In this document: positions 33,286 to 44,409 of the stretch, one piece after another | How the letters are laid out: each line of letters starts with the position of its first letter | How positions within the stretch are numbered: the first letter of the stretch is position 1 | NCBI GenBank assembly: GCA_002224055.1 | Contig: AZLU01000144.1 | Span: 41,269 to 105,268, forward strand | Reading direction: 5' to 3' | DNA from: Pezizomycotina sp. ARF18 | Taxonomy: Eukaryota; Ascomycota | DNA: 64,000 nucleotides | Notes under the pieces: generated by a model | Database searches by the model: none | Told to the model about the DNA's origin: nothing | What the model saw: the letters and a program-made list of their open reading frames with translations, nothing else | Made by a program: the position numbers and the translations under genes

Positions 33286-34339
33286 TCAAAGAATGGTACA
33301 ACCTCCGGACTGGCTATCCTCCAGTTTCTTAATCTTCGCCTTTAGTTCTACTATCGTGTGGCTATCCTTTAGCAAACTTTCTTGAGTTGCTATGAGTTCT
33401 TGCAACAGCTTCTCTTGGTAGCGAAGATCCCTTTTATTTGCTCTCGCTCCTTGTGCTTAGCCGTTTGTATCTCCTCCGTAATTCTTGTATCTCTTTTTGC
33501 TGGTCTTTCATCATCTGGGCTATCCTTGTGTAGAGTTGTTGCCCGGCGCCGGTTTGCCAAAGGTTCAGCATCTCGTCTACCATCTCCCTTTGGATGGCAA
33601 GTTTCACCGGGTCTCCCTTACGGGCCGCCGTCCTAATAAGCTCTGTTGCTTCTTCTTTGCTACCGTCAAATCGGAAGTATTCTGCACCCTGGTCGATCAG
33701 TTCTTGCCAGTATTTTTCCTTGAGCTGCGCCTCTAAGCGCTCGAATTCGCCAGCGCTCTTCTCCGCAGAGTTCCAATGCGTTGTTACCAAAAGAACGTGC
33801 TTGAGCGCGTCTTGGCCGCACAGCTTGCGGAACATGTGAAGATTACGAAGCGAGGAGCCTTCCATTCGGGATTATTGATCCGGTGAAGGTATATGATTCC
33901 GGTGATCAAATAGCCTTGCTCGTAAGTTACCATTAGCGATTGAGCGACGATTTTAAGTATCTCCGTATCGCCCTTGAACGTGTCGTTGAAGCCGGGTGTG
34001 TCGACCAGGGTAATGGATCTTCCGTCGAGTTCTGTGATGACTTCTTGAACTTCCCGAGTGCCTGTCAGAGCCGGTCAAGGCAGAGAGTTAGTGCTACTGC
34101 TACGAAGGCAAGGTGACCAGGTTTACAAATAACTCACAGGCCTCAAGATCGTGTCCGACGATTACATCGTCTCTGCCCGTAGCAAGCTGTATAATCGTAC
34201 TCTTGCCGGTACCTGTTACTCCCATGACTGCGACGATAACGGGTCTCTGTGAAAGCGTTGTCGCATCCACCTCTTGAACATGAAGGTATGCTTCCCCTTG
34301 CGCGTCCTCCATGCCGGGCGATTTCGGGATACGTGTCAT
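33286..34339 (-). CDS. fungal P-loop GTPase (AIG1/septin-like G domain) with C-terminal CaaX box
   Basis: Start at 34339. Residues 30-50 hold the Walker A loop (VIVAVMGVTGTGKSTIIQLA). An in-phase intron (34062-34137, GTGAGT to CTGACAG) splits LEA-C. Exon 2 carries the Walker B/G3 segment SITLVDTPGFNDTFKGDTEI, then YLITGIIYLHRINN, and after a one-base loss MEGSSLRNLHMFRKLCG and HVLLVTTHWNSAEKSAGEFE (the G4 position reads T-T-x-W, as usual in this fungal group, not N-K-x-D). The C-terminus is a long charged coiled coil (MKDQQKEIQELRRR; EEIQTAKHKEREQIK; RYQEKLLQELIATQESLLKD) ending SGGCTIL, a CaaX box whose final Leu favours geranylgeranylation, so membrane attachment is likely. Frame changes at about 33868 (a C run one base short) and in the coiled coil near 33440-33480. 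Close to full family length. Confidence 0.8.
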
Positions 34340-34739
34340 GCAGTGAATATTGCAACCCGCGATAGCGCTTGAGGCTGGTTCAGATTAGAAATGAAATCTT
34401 GATTTGCTACAGTTCGCTACAAACCGCTGTGTGTCCTTGAGAAGCACTTCGTGAAAAAAAAAAAAAAAAAAAAACAAAGCTGGGAGACGGAGGCTAATAT
34501 ACGCTGATAAAACAAGGCTTTGCACTGCGAATATAAGCGGATCGCCAGCCTCGCTGCGTCTTTGAGGTTTGGAATTTACCCGCTTCGCGCTTCGCGCGCG
34601 ATACTATTGGGCGTCACTTCCGAGGGGGCGTGGTAGAACTGGCAGAATCTACCTCCTGGCTATCTAATTGGATGCATCCACGTCACTGCTCCTTTTGAGT
34701 AGAGGTTTGAATCCTCCACTCCCACAAAAACGTTAATGG

Positions 34740-35640
34740 TTATAGTGCGGGACTGCTTTAGTTATGGTTATGCTTAGCGTCTCTATCCTAGGTTTGTATA
34801 ATTATTATTATAGTACTATTAACCTACAGTTATTAGCCGTATATAGCCAGAGAGACAGGAATAGATTGATATATATAGGAATAAAACGATTTTACCCATT
34901 ACCTCTTAGGTTCGTTTACTTAAAATATATATATGTATAACTAAACTATTATATTAATCCTGATAACACCTCCCTTTGTCTTTCCCTCCCTACCTTAACT
35001 ACCTTATACCCCGTTTTTCGTTTATTTTATTCGTTTATGTCAATATTAGTTAGTAATTATCCGTAAAAGGCGGCATAAGCTAAATTCATATTAAGTTATT
35101 AATCAATAAGATAACTAAGTAATAGTATTTTTTAGCTTTACCCCATCTCGTGTGATTAAGTTGACAAATCTATTATATGTAAGTAGTAGTATTTGTTAGA
35201 TTGGGATCGTAATGCTTAGCTTGTTAGTACCCTTGAAAAGCATGTAATTAGATGGACGTTTAAATAATATCAAATCACATCAAATCAAATCAAATCGGTC
35301 ACTTTCGATGGGCTTGTTACCGCTGTTCTATTGCAGTGCACCGACGTTATTGGCATGCAGATATGAAGCGTCTTCGTCACGTAGTTGCAGAAAATGGTAT
35401 TATCATTATGATGTAGTGTGTTGTAGAAGCATGAAAGCAGCAATAGCCTCGCGATAATCTTCTATATAACACTTATATACTTAATAAATATAATGAAGGA
35501 GGTATATTTCTTGCTCTGGTCATTTCAGTAAACGGTTAACTTGAAGTCTGATGTATAGTTATTTATGCCGTTATATCCAGGCAGAGAAAGTAAGATTATA
35601 CGAGAAAGCACATACAGTAGTGTCATATTGGTAGTACCAA
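34740..35640. other. AT-rich, TA-rich stretch, possible LTR relic
   Basis: No gene. On the minus strand AAAGGGAGG is followed at once by TGTTATCAGG (about 34975), looking like a polypurine tract plus the start of an LTR; the following 230 bp are AT-rich and LTR-like, but no second copy or internal region is present. A small CAAAT/CAAATC repeat lies at 35273-35297. Confidence 0.35.
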
Positions 35641-35649
35641 ATTTGTACT

Positions 35650-36589
35650 CCTGGAACTCGGAGGTTATGAGAGACCAATCCTTCTGATCGACGGCTCTCG
35701 ATTGGTGCTGCTCACGTCGCTGCTATTCCCTGAAATGCTCTGGGTACTGCGAATTCTACGGTCCCCGACGCCGGTTCACCCTCAGCATCTTCACCGTCGT
35801 TCGCCATGTCGTCTGGATTGTCGTTCTCGTAGTAGTCCTCGTAGTCTTCGTCGTCGGTGCTTTCTGCGTAGGATCTCTCTCTCGGCGGTCGTGCTGGCGA
35901 TCTTCGTAGGGGTCTTCTCGAATCCTCCTATGTGAGTTTTAAAACAGTAACAATAAAAAGGTTAGCTGGGTCCCTGTGTATCCGGATCATCCGCGATACC
36001 ATCTTAGAAATTGCAATAAAATTCGTTGGACATCATTCAACTTACGTCCCCAGTCGTCCGGAGCGTGATACGACCGCTTGCCCTTGGCCTTGTTCGCGTG
36101 CTCCCGGTCAGCGTCCCGGCACGCCGACTCGTGGCAATACTTGCAAAAGCTTCCCGGGGCAAATTATCTGTCTCTTCATCGGAAATGGATTCCCGCACAT
36201 GCAACATATGAAAAATTCTTCATCGTCCTCGGCCAGCGTCATATCCCAGCAGCTTTACCGCGCAGTCATCGCAGACTCCGACCATTAACCGAGACTTCGT
36301 TCGTTTGCGTTCCTTGATTATAGACGGAATAACACGCGCCGCACCAGGCTAGTTCTTGCCTCCTAGGGTGGAATATATTTCCGGGAGAAAAGATTCAGCG
36401 AAGGTAGGATTCCTGGTCGGAAGGGTCACAGACGGGAGGCCCAATACGCCTGGTTGGGATGGATTCTCGGCGTTCGGGAGTACGGAGAGGAAAACGGCGG
36501 CATGTTATGCGGAGACATCGCACGTCGGATGTGGACATTTTAGAGGATATTTGGAGGATTAACTCCGGCGGCAGGTTGGGTAAGGGCAT
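35650..36589 (-). CDS. F-box protein with cysteine-rich central region
   Basis: Starts at 36589: MPLPNLPPELILQISSKMST, followed by SDVRCLRITCRRF, a good F-box. The middle region (36350-36000) reads in several frames: AWCGACYSVYNQGTQ, VCDDCAVKLLG, FFICCMCGNPFP, CHESACRDADREHANKAKGK and RSYHAPDDWGRKLNDVQ, a C-x-x-C-rich block probably binding zinc. After an intron the acidic tail DDEDYEDYYENDNPDDMAND leads to FAVPRAFQGIAATGAAP. F-box proteins act as substrate receptors of SCF ubiquitin ligases. There are at least three frame changes. The adjoining Copia element lies upstream of the start, at 37158, so it does not split this gene. Limits approximate. Confidence 0.6.
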
Positions 36590-37157
36590 CTGGAGGGGTT
36601 CGATTTCGAGAGGTACTTCTGGAAGGTCTTTGTTCCTATTTTGAATTTTCAGATTCTCCGCGACGAGGCGCGCCTCATGAAATCCTCCGCCCAGGTGCTC
36701 TCGAACCTCTAAATATCGTGGCGTTACGGCCCCCGTTTCGTTATATCGAAGAACCCCACGAAGCACATATCTTACTACTAGTATCACGAGCTTTAATGGA
36801 GGCGGCATACTCTAAGCACCTAGTGAAGATGCTTATGAAGCGCGAAGATGAAGGATATCATGAACAGGATGGAGATGCCACCGTTATTCGAAACAAGCTC
36901 TGCCGAGTTTCACCGGAAGCTTTGTATTATGAAGAATGTGCCTTATTCCGGACGATGGCTCTGATGAGGACGGTCTTCAGTCGCCATATATGTGCGTCGG
37001 TGTCTCTAACCACCCTGTTCCGTCGCGGAAAAGTATTTCGAGGCTTTAACGAGCTTCAAACCGGGGATATCCCTCGTGGACCACGTTCAAGGCGGCGGAT
37101 AGGTATTGTCAATAACTTCGCCCGGCCTGAACTCGAAAATAACGCGCTCGAGGAAGA

Positions 37158-37470
37158 TGCTAGCTATTGGGCATGCCAAAGAGGCATGACAAATCTATAG
37201 GCATCGAGATAATGCTTATATAGCTAAGGAACAAGGAACTTTAGCTGGAGATATCAAGATCTTAGCTATAGATGTCAAGGAGATTACGACGATAAGGCTC
37301 TACGAGCCGTCGAGGCAGACTATATATATTATATTAAGATATTTAGTATTATCAGTTTATATATATAGCATCGTATATTCCTTAGTTAGTCTAGTTAGTT
37401 CAATAGTTAAATCTATAAGTTCGATCCTATCCTACATTATTAGATATTATACTATACATCTACGCCAGCA
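37158..37470 (+). repeat. 5' LTR (313 bp)
   Basis: Begins TGCTAGCTATTGGGCATGCC and ends CTACGCCAGCA. The first half retains CA/TG where the 3' LTR has TA. Confidence 0.93.
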
Positions 37471-40400
37471 GGTTATAAGCCCGGTTAGTAATATATCTTA
37501 ATAAACTAACTTACTTTTAATCTCCTCTAAACGATATATCTCACGATATCTCTCTTACTAAAGTTTAACGAGGTAAAGCTAAAGGCTAATCTTATAAACT
37601 ACCTCGATTAGAGTACACACATAATTACGTTCCTTAAGTATAATAAATCTAGGATATTACTAGTAAACCGCTTAAGGCTACGGTAGCCAACGTAGAGCTA
37701 AGTACTAAAATTAAGATAATAACTTAAAGGCGTATACTATTATCGAAGCTTATTATGAGGTAGAGACTTAACGTACTTATCTACGATCTACTAACGTAGC
37801 GCGAATAAGGTATAGGATACCTTAAGTTTAGCGTATATCGCTATTACCGTTATTAGTAAGCCTTATATTAGGAAACAACTAAGGTAGATTTAACTTAAGA
37901 ATAAAGTCGATATTTAAAATTTATACAAAAGTATTAAGATCTTATTAGAACGTACAATAAGATATTAGGCTCGATCTTAATAGAGAAGACTAAGGCGGAG
38001 ACGGCGGAGAAGACGGAGCTAGGCATAGGCTTAAAGGATAATATAGCTATAGTAGAAGCTATTAATCTCGTCTATAGTAACCTTAGTAGCGACTAGAGAC
38101 GTTTATCACGAACTTTTAATAGATAATAGATTTAATAGTAAAGGAACCGACCTCGATATACTAAGAAGGCGCTATTCGTTAAAGAGGTAAAGCGTAAAAT
38201 ACGATATACCGGAGACGTTAGCTTGAGGATAATAAGGCGCTATTTAGAAAAATAGCCGAGGTAAAACCTAAAGGAACGATAAGAAGGTTTATAAGTTTAA
38301 GGGTAAATACTACTACTATAATAAGGTTAGATATAAGAGAGCCGACTATAAGAAACGTATAAAAGATAAAAGGATAGCGGTAATAACGGGTATTAGGCCT
38401 TATAGTACGAACCTTAGTACGAGATATTAGCTCTTAGAAAAATCGGTAGTTCCTTAACTTAGGCGTATCTTCTTATATAACGATAGTAAGAGAAGTATTC
38501 TCTACCTATAAACCCCTCTTAAAGCTATAAATATTACGATTAGTAAGAAGTATTATAGGCTATTAGTACTAGCTTAGTATTTATAAGGCTTAGTAGGAGT
38601 ATAGCGGTAGTCTTATTAAACTTAAAATACGCTATACGCTCTAAAGATAAAGTATAGCCTATTCTTAATCTCTCGCGTAGATAAGTAGATATATAATAAC
38701 GATCGATAAGGTAGATATAATAACTAGACAGGCTAAGAATTAAAGCTACTATAAAATAGGACTATAGAAGATCTTAGATAAGATTATAATATTTATAGAA
38801 AGAGTTTAGCTCTCGCTACTATATAAGAAGTATATAAACGGCTTAGATATATCGATAAGGATTATATTAAGCGAATAATTAAGTATAGAAGCGTTACCGG
38901 TATTACTAAAGACGGTAGAAATCTATAAGGCTATATTAACTATAAGGCCTACGGACTTACTAAATTAAAGGTAATACTAAACCGCGAAAAACCTTAATTA
39001 GGTAAGTATAAGCTAATAGAGATAATCTTTTTAGATTTCTACTAATAGGCGTATAAAAAGCCTAGAGATTATATAGGGTTTATTACCTTCCTTAAAGGAA
39101 TAGTCAAAAGTCTAGATTTACTTTATAAAAGATAAAAAGGTAGAGACGATACTCTCGTACTTTAATAGTACTCTTAAATTAGCTAAACGTTAGTGAACCT
39201 TAAGCTTATTAAGCTATATATAACGAAGGTAAAGAATATACCTTAATAATAGACGCTATAACGAAATAAGGATTATAGTCTATACCTTAGCTATATATGT
39301 ATCTTAATAAATAGCGTACCTAAGAAGCTTAATTAGATTTTTATAATAGATTAAAGATAATATTAGCCGTTAGAATTACCGCCGTAGCTATAGGTAAAGG
39401 CGGTAAATTATTATAATCTAATCTATAACTATACGCTATTAAGGCCGCTGAGGTATTAAAGGATAGTAAATAGACGATATTGTAGAGAAAGATAGGAAGG
39501 TAGAACTTCTATATCTTAAATTTTAGGATATTTAGTAAACTATGTTTGTATATATCGATAGTAAACTCTAGAAGAAGCGATAATATTATTAAAAAGATAT
39601 ATTTATAGGCCTAGAGGCTTATAATATCTACCGAGTCTAGGATCTACTATCGTAAAGTACTAATCTATAGAGATATTAATTCCCGATCAAATCGACCTTT
39701 AAGTATGTAACTTCGTAGAGGATAATAAAGATCCTCTCGAGTACGTTAAAGATATCTTAGAATAGGTTTAGTCTAAGGATAAAATGGCGACGGCGCTAGA
39801 TTACGATTAAAACTTAACTTTAATCGTTAATTAGATATCTACGAGACGATTACGCTAGAATAGCCCGAAAATAAGAGCGAAGATCTCGATAACGCTAGTC
39901 TATAGCTAAGATCTGAGGATACTCGCTCTCGTAGAGGAAGTTATATAGATACTATAAGATAGATCTACGACGATTAACTAAAGATAATAGGCGTATTCCT
40001 GGAATCGCTAAAAATAAGATCTATAGTTAAACTATAAAGATACCCTATAGGCTAGGATACGTTAGTAAAGATCTAATAGCTATACGCCTTAGAGAGAAGG
40101 CCTATAAAGGATTAATAGTATATATCGATAAACTAGAGCTACTTACCTATGAAGAGCTATAAGCTCTACGAACTATAAGGATAGCGTATATCGATAGATC
40201 GAGAACTATCTCGATTAAAGAATAAGACGTATAGAAACCTATAGATTCTCGAGATCTCTCCCGGAAGATAATATCGTCGATAGTAAATAAGTATTTAAGT
40301 ATAAGCGCGATACTACTAGTCAGATTATAATACTTAAGTCGAGACTAGTTACTCGAGGTTTTATATAGAAGTAAGGGATCGATTATAACGAGATATACGT

Positions 40401-41685
40401 ACCGGTAGCTAAGATATTAATAGTAAGGCTATTTTGTATTAGTAGCCTAGCTCGATTTAAATAAGTAGATAGATATAATAATAGCCTTCCTTATACCTAA
40501 ACTAAAGTAAAGAATTATCGTTAGGCCTCTAAAAGGAGCGGAATCGATAGATTAGTTTAATTAATAAAGACTCTATACGGCCTTAAATAGTTACCTCGAG
40601 AATAATATAAAGAACTTATCTTAGTTCTTAAATTACTAAAGTTTAAAGTTTATCGGCTCGATAATAGCTTATTTATTAGTAAGGATCGTTAGCTAATAAT
40701 AATTATCTACGTTAATAATCTATTAATAGCTAGATCTAATAAATATAAAGTCGAGATACTTAAGCGAGATCTTAGTTTATACTTTAAAATAAAAATATAG
40801 AGCGGTAGCCTATTTCTTAGGTATATAGGTAAACGGACTAGGTCTAAAATTAACGTCGCCTAGTACTATATTAGTCCGTATATATATAATCGCTCCTTAA
40901 AGATTTAGGCTCGAGGATTCCTAGGATTAGTACTCCTATAGAAAGGGAAGGTATCCCTTAAACGAGGATTAGGATACTATAATAGTATAGTATCGATAGA
41001 TAGTAGAAGTTTAATCTATTTCTATTTACTAGGCTAACGATACCTTCGCTATCTCGACGTAGGGTAATACGTTAGCGAAGTAAACAAACTTATAAGAGTA
41101 GTAAGAAGAATATTACGATATTAGGGAGGATCCTCGATTATATACTTACGTACTATACCCGTAAGATAGAGGATAAGATACTAGATCTACGTATCTACGT
41201 AGACGCCGACTAGGCCGGATATAAGCTTATTCGTAGATCTACTACCGGCTATATAGTAACGTTTAACGGAATAGTATCTTATACTATTTAAAGAAGTAAC
41301 GTACTATAGCTACTAGTAGTACTAAGGTAGAATATATAGCTATAGGGAGGCTTTACGGGAAGCTCTCTAGGTACTTTATAAAGGATATATAGCGAGTTTT
41401 AAGTTTAAGGCTCTAATAGTATCGAGATATATATAGATAATTAAAGTACTATTAGTATTATAAAGGATCCTAAATACTATAGTAGAACTAAGTATATTAA
41501 TATATAATATTACTTTATAAGGGAACTAGTTCGAGAAGGAACTATCGAGCCTCGATATATAAATCGGAAGATAATATCGCGGATATACTTACTAAACGCT
41601 TATAAAGATATCTTACGATAGCGCTATAAAGGCTATAGGTATAAGAAGATAGGATAAAGATTACTAGTATTATCGATAAGGGAGG
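37471..41685 (+). pseudogene. RIP-degraded Copia gag-pol region
   Basis: No frame is open for more than a few dozen codons. RT motif at 40708 and RNase H block at about 41205-41400 (including AIGRLYGKLSRYF-like remnants of the E-A-L-W box) are the clearest. Gag, protease and integrase cannot be delimited by eye. The changes seen (GATGAT to AATAAT, TGG to TAG) are TpG-to-TpA, consistent with RIP on the opposite strand. Confidence 0.85.
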
Positions 41686-41995
41686 TGCTAGCTATTAGGT
41701 ATACTAAAGAGGTAATAAATCTATAGGTATCGAGATAATACTTATATAGCTGAGGAATAAGGAACTTTAGCTAGAGATATTAAGATCTTAGCTATAGATA
41801 TTAAGGAGATTACGACGATAAGGCTCTACGAGCCGTCGAGGCAGACTGTATATATTATATTAAGATTGTAGTATCATTAGTTCATTATATATAGCATCGT
41901 GTATTCCCTCAGTTAGTCTAGTTAGTTTAGTAGTCAAATCACAAGTTCGATCCCATCCTACATTATTAGATATTTACCATACATCTGCGCCAGCA
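41686..41995 (+). repeat. 3' LTR (310 bp)
   Basis: Begins TGCTAGCTATTAGGTATACT and ends CTGCGCCAGCA. It differs from the 5' LTR mostly by CA/TG versus TA; its last third is the better preserved part. Confidence 0.93.
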
Positions 41996-42362
41996 GAAGA
42001 TTTAGAGAGTAAACTGGTTCAGAAGCTCAACGCTCACGTAGCCGGACAATACGCCACCGGGGGAGAGGAGAGAGTAAAGCGAAGCGGGCGAAGAGGTCTA
42101 CGTGAAGTATTTATACCACGACATTTGGGGATGAAACGATGGTTGATCAGGAGACTGGCGGTACCGCGGATGGTTACGTTTAACGATTCGGTGGTGAGAT
42201 CCGGGAGGCATTTGTTGTCTTTCAGAAGGCTAGAGATATTGAGCGTAGGTGGCCATTGACGCGCGGTAAGACGTGGTGATGCATGTAGTCAAAGTATTGC
42301 TTCGGTTCAATTCTGTTTCATGGTGTATAAATTCAATTTTATTGCATTTAGCCTTTGCTTAT

Positions 42363-42374
42363 GGGGGGGGGGGG
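42363..42374. repeat. poly-G run (12 nt)
   Basis: Uninterrupted G run between the Copia flank and zinc-finger gene E. Confidence 0.9.
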
Positions 42375-42454
42375 TAAGTATCTTCCACATAAAAACAGAG
42401 CGCGAACAAGCTTCTAAAAAAGTATCCTGCAAATACACTACGATAACACCACGC

Positions 42455-43263
42455 TTAACACCTCCCGCTCTCCATATGGCTCAAAACACCACTCGGCCTC
42501 TCGAACATGCGCCTTACAATACTTACACTCGTACCTCAGTGGTTCCCTCGCAAAATCTCCGTAAAAGTGGCTGATCAGCTCCATCTGCGTGTTAAACTCG
42601 ACCTCGCAGCAGAAGCACTTGAACATGCTTCCGGCCGCGTTCATCGCGCCGAGGGCGTGCTCGATGACCCACCTGTTTAGGGTTTCGGTGGGTTAGTAAA
42701 GAGCGGACCGGTACCCGCAGAGAGTCTGTGCCCGTAGCGGACGGATAGGACCGCGGTTACGTGGCGGAAGAGGTGGTCCGTGATGATGGTGCAGCTGCGC
42801 TCTTCGATGTGGGAGGCCAGGGACGAGAGGGGCGGAAGGATGTGCCGCAGACGCATTTGACGGTTCTTTGGGGTGGTGGTGGAACCGCGGTGGACGTCGT
42901 CGATGTGCTATTAAACTCTTATCAGAATAAAATTTATAAAATATGGAAACGGGGGAGGTGGCTCACTTCGCGCAGCTGTTTATTATCGAGGAACTGGCGC
43001 TTACACGGCTCGCAGCAGTCGTGCTTATCCTCCATGTGGACGTTGATCCTTTTGGTTCGATAGATGTTATCGCAGAACTCGCAGGGGTAGTGATCGCGGT
43101 GGACGTGGCGGTCGAGGTGATAGGCAACCTGTAGTCGTCGCCGCAGCAAGGGCAGATATTGTGGGAGCGGCTGTTGTTGAGGTGCGCCTGGTAACCTTGG
43201 AGACGGCGAAGTGCCTGTCGCACCTGCTGCGTAGCGTCCCATAGCGTCTAGGAGGGCTACTAA
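42455..43263 (-). CDS. C2H2 zinc-finger family protein E
   Basis: Minus strand. First-finger block CDRHFAVSK / LQGYQAHLNNSRSHNICPCC then GDDYRL, matching the family's H-x-x-x-S-x-x-H-N-x-C-x-x-C pattern. Next AYHLDRHVHRDHYPCEFCDN, RTKRINVHMEDKHDCCEPC and KRQFLDNKQLRE. That finger is cut by the intron 42908-42966 (GTGAGC to TTAATAG) and resumes HIDDVHRG. The C-x-C finger is VKCVCGTSFRP with ASHIEERSC; the linker gives LFTNPPK and LNRWVIEHALGAM; the final pair is MFKCFCCEVEFNTQMELISH and YECKYCKAHFERPSGVLSHM (the last across one frame change), ending ESGRC at the stop at 42455. About four frame changes. Start uncertain, near 43242-43263. It sits right beside the Copia insertion but is not broken by it. 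Confidence 0.65.
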
Positions 43264-44409
43264 ACATAAAAAGTATGATGACGAGTATTATTATTAGTGG
43301 TATTTATATCTTGAGTGACTTAGTTGACGAGGAGATGGGAAGTTAGTTGAGGTTGGGCTTAATTGTGTTTGTAGATGCTTGTCATCGACGTGATGTTTAA
43401 TTTTGTTTAATCGATAGTCAAATTTAGTAGGAATAGGGAGTAAAGAAAAGAAGCATTTGAAAAATTCAAAGTAGTTGAAATTTGTTTTTTTTTCTTTTCT
43501 TTTTAAAAAAAAAACTTTTCTAATAAATAAAAAGAAAGGTCAAGACATATCACGGAAAGGAAACAGCTATAGGCAACCTGGGCACAGCGTTGAGGCCCCT
43601 CTAGAGGGTATCTTAAACCCTTGCGATGCACCCCACTAGTTTCTGGGGAATCAGTTTTGTTCCCAGCCACGCTCCCACCATGTCCTACCAGAAGCTACGA
43701 TCAGATACTGTACAGCATGAACTCGTGAGTGAGGGGCATCCTAGGGTAAATTGTGATTCTTCTTGCATGATAGCATGTAATGCATCCTAGGTTCTATAAC
43801 CTGTAAGGAGGAAAGCTGGCGTGATGTGAATTCAAATGTTATACTTGAACCAAGCGTATCTGAACTAGCTAGCTATTCAATTTCGCCGAAGAAGGTCTAC
43901 ATACCTAGATACCTTTGAAAGTTGAATTTAGAAAAACAATTGAATGCGGAATCCTAATGCTACAAGTAGAAAAGCTCTTAGTACCTTCGACAAAGATGTC
44001 GAATCCTCGAAGCTCGGGGTTGTATAAGTACGAGAATTGCAGTCTCGTTTTCTCCCGTGTAATTTTCGTGTTGGAAAAGAATTCGCTCTTCTCCTCTTGT
44101 ATTTGTATGTAATCATGGATATCCCAATAATACAGAGCCGCGACAATAGTTTACAAATATCAATATCTCATCTGATTCTTCGCCACTGCTAGTGTAATCT
44201 CGATCTCGAGGCTTGGGAAAACCTCGAAAGTAAGAAAACGGGTGAACTGCGCACTTATAGCTCTATTTTGGTGTGTAATCAGCCGTCGAAAAGAATGTTA
44301 GATAAATTAAAGCGCGTGAGCAAAAGCTCCTGGACGTGTAAGCATCCTGCAATCTTCCTCCAATTAGCCTACGTACCACTACTTGCCATCAACAAAGTCT
44401 TTGACAAAC
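43264..44409. other. intergenic, no gene seen
   Basis: No supported gene; T/A homopolymers near 43485-43512. A short frame at 43915-44112 has no recognisable feature. Confidence 0.5.

Larger units (their letters stand above)
37158..41995 (+). mobile_element. Ty1/Copia LTR retrotransposon, complete but RIP-inactivated
   Basis: Length 4838 bp, bounded by LTRs (37158-37470 and 41686-41995) and the 5-bp target duplication GAAGA (37153-37157 and 41996-42000). LTRs start TG and end CA. The primer-binding site should lie at 37471 (GGTTATAAGCCCGG), and a polypurine tract GATAAGGGAGG ends at 41685. Internal remnants read on the plus strand: a reverse transcriptase active site YVNN (from YVDD) at 40708-40719 in the context IIIYVNNLLIAR, and an RNase H part (DAD-x-AGYKL...RRSTTGYIVTFNGIVS) at about 41205-41280. 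RT followed by RNase H next to the 3' LTR, with no integrase seen after it, is the Copia order. The body is almost free of CA and TG and rich in TA, with stops in every frame, as expected from RIP. Confidence 0.95.
36718..42261 (+). pseudogene. open reading frame split by the Copia insertion
   Basis: A plus frame opens at 36718 (MALRPPFRYIEEPHEAHILL) and is still open at the Copia target site (GAAGA, 37153-37157). Leaving out the element and one target copy, the same frame goes on at 42001 (LESKLVQKLNAHVAGQYATG) to a stop at 42259-42261, giving about 233 codons. No domain is recognised. Alternatively the minus strand is the coding one: across 42245-42050 it reads ISSLLKDNKCLPDLTTESLN then PLRPLRFTLSSPPVAYC, which resembles the leucine-rich part of fungal F-box proteins. 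Either way the element landed in what looks like coding DNA. Strand and product are unsure. Confidence 0.35.

Noticed and set aside
34625-34735. tRNA-like stretch (GGGGGCGTGGTAGAACTGGC ... GGTTTGAATCCTCCACTCCCA), reminiscent of an organelle tRNA-Leu
   Set aside because: The T-arm and part of the acceptor could pair, but I could not form a convincing anticodon stem-loop or a full seven-pair acceptor; at best a decayed or transferred tRNA. A covariance-model scan would decide.
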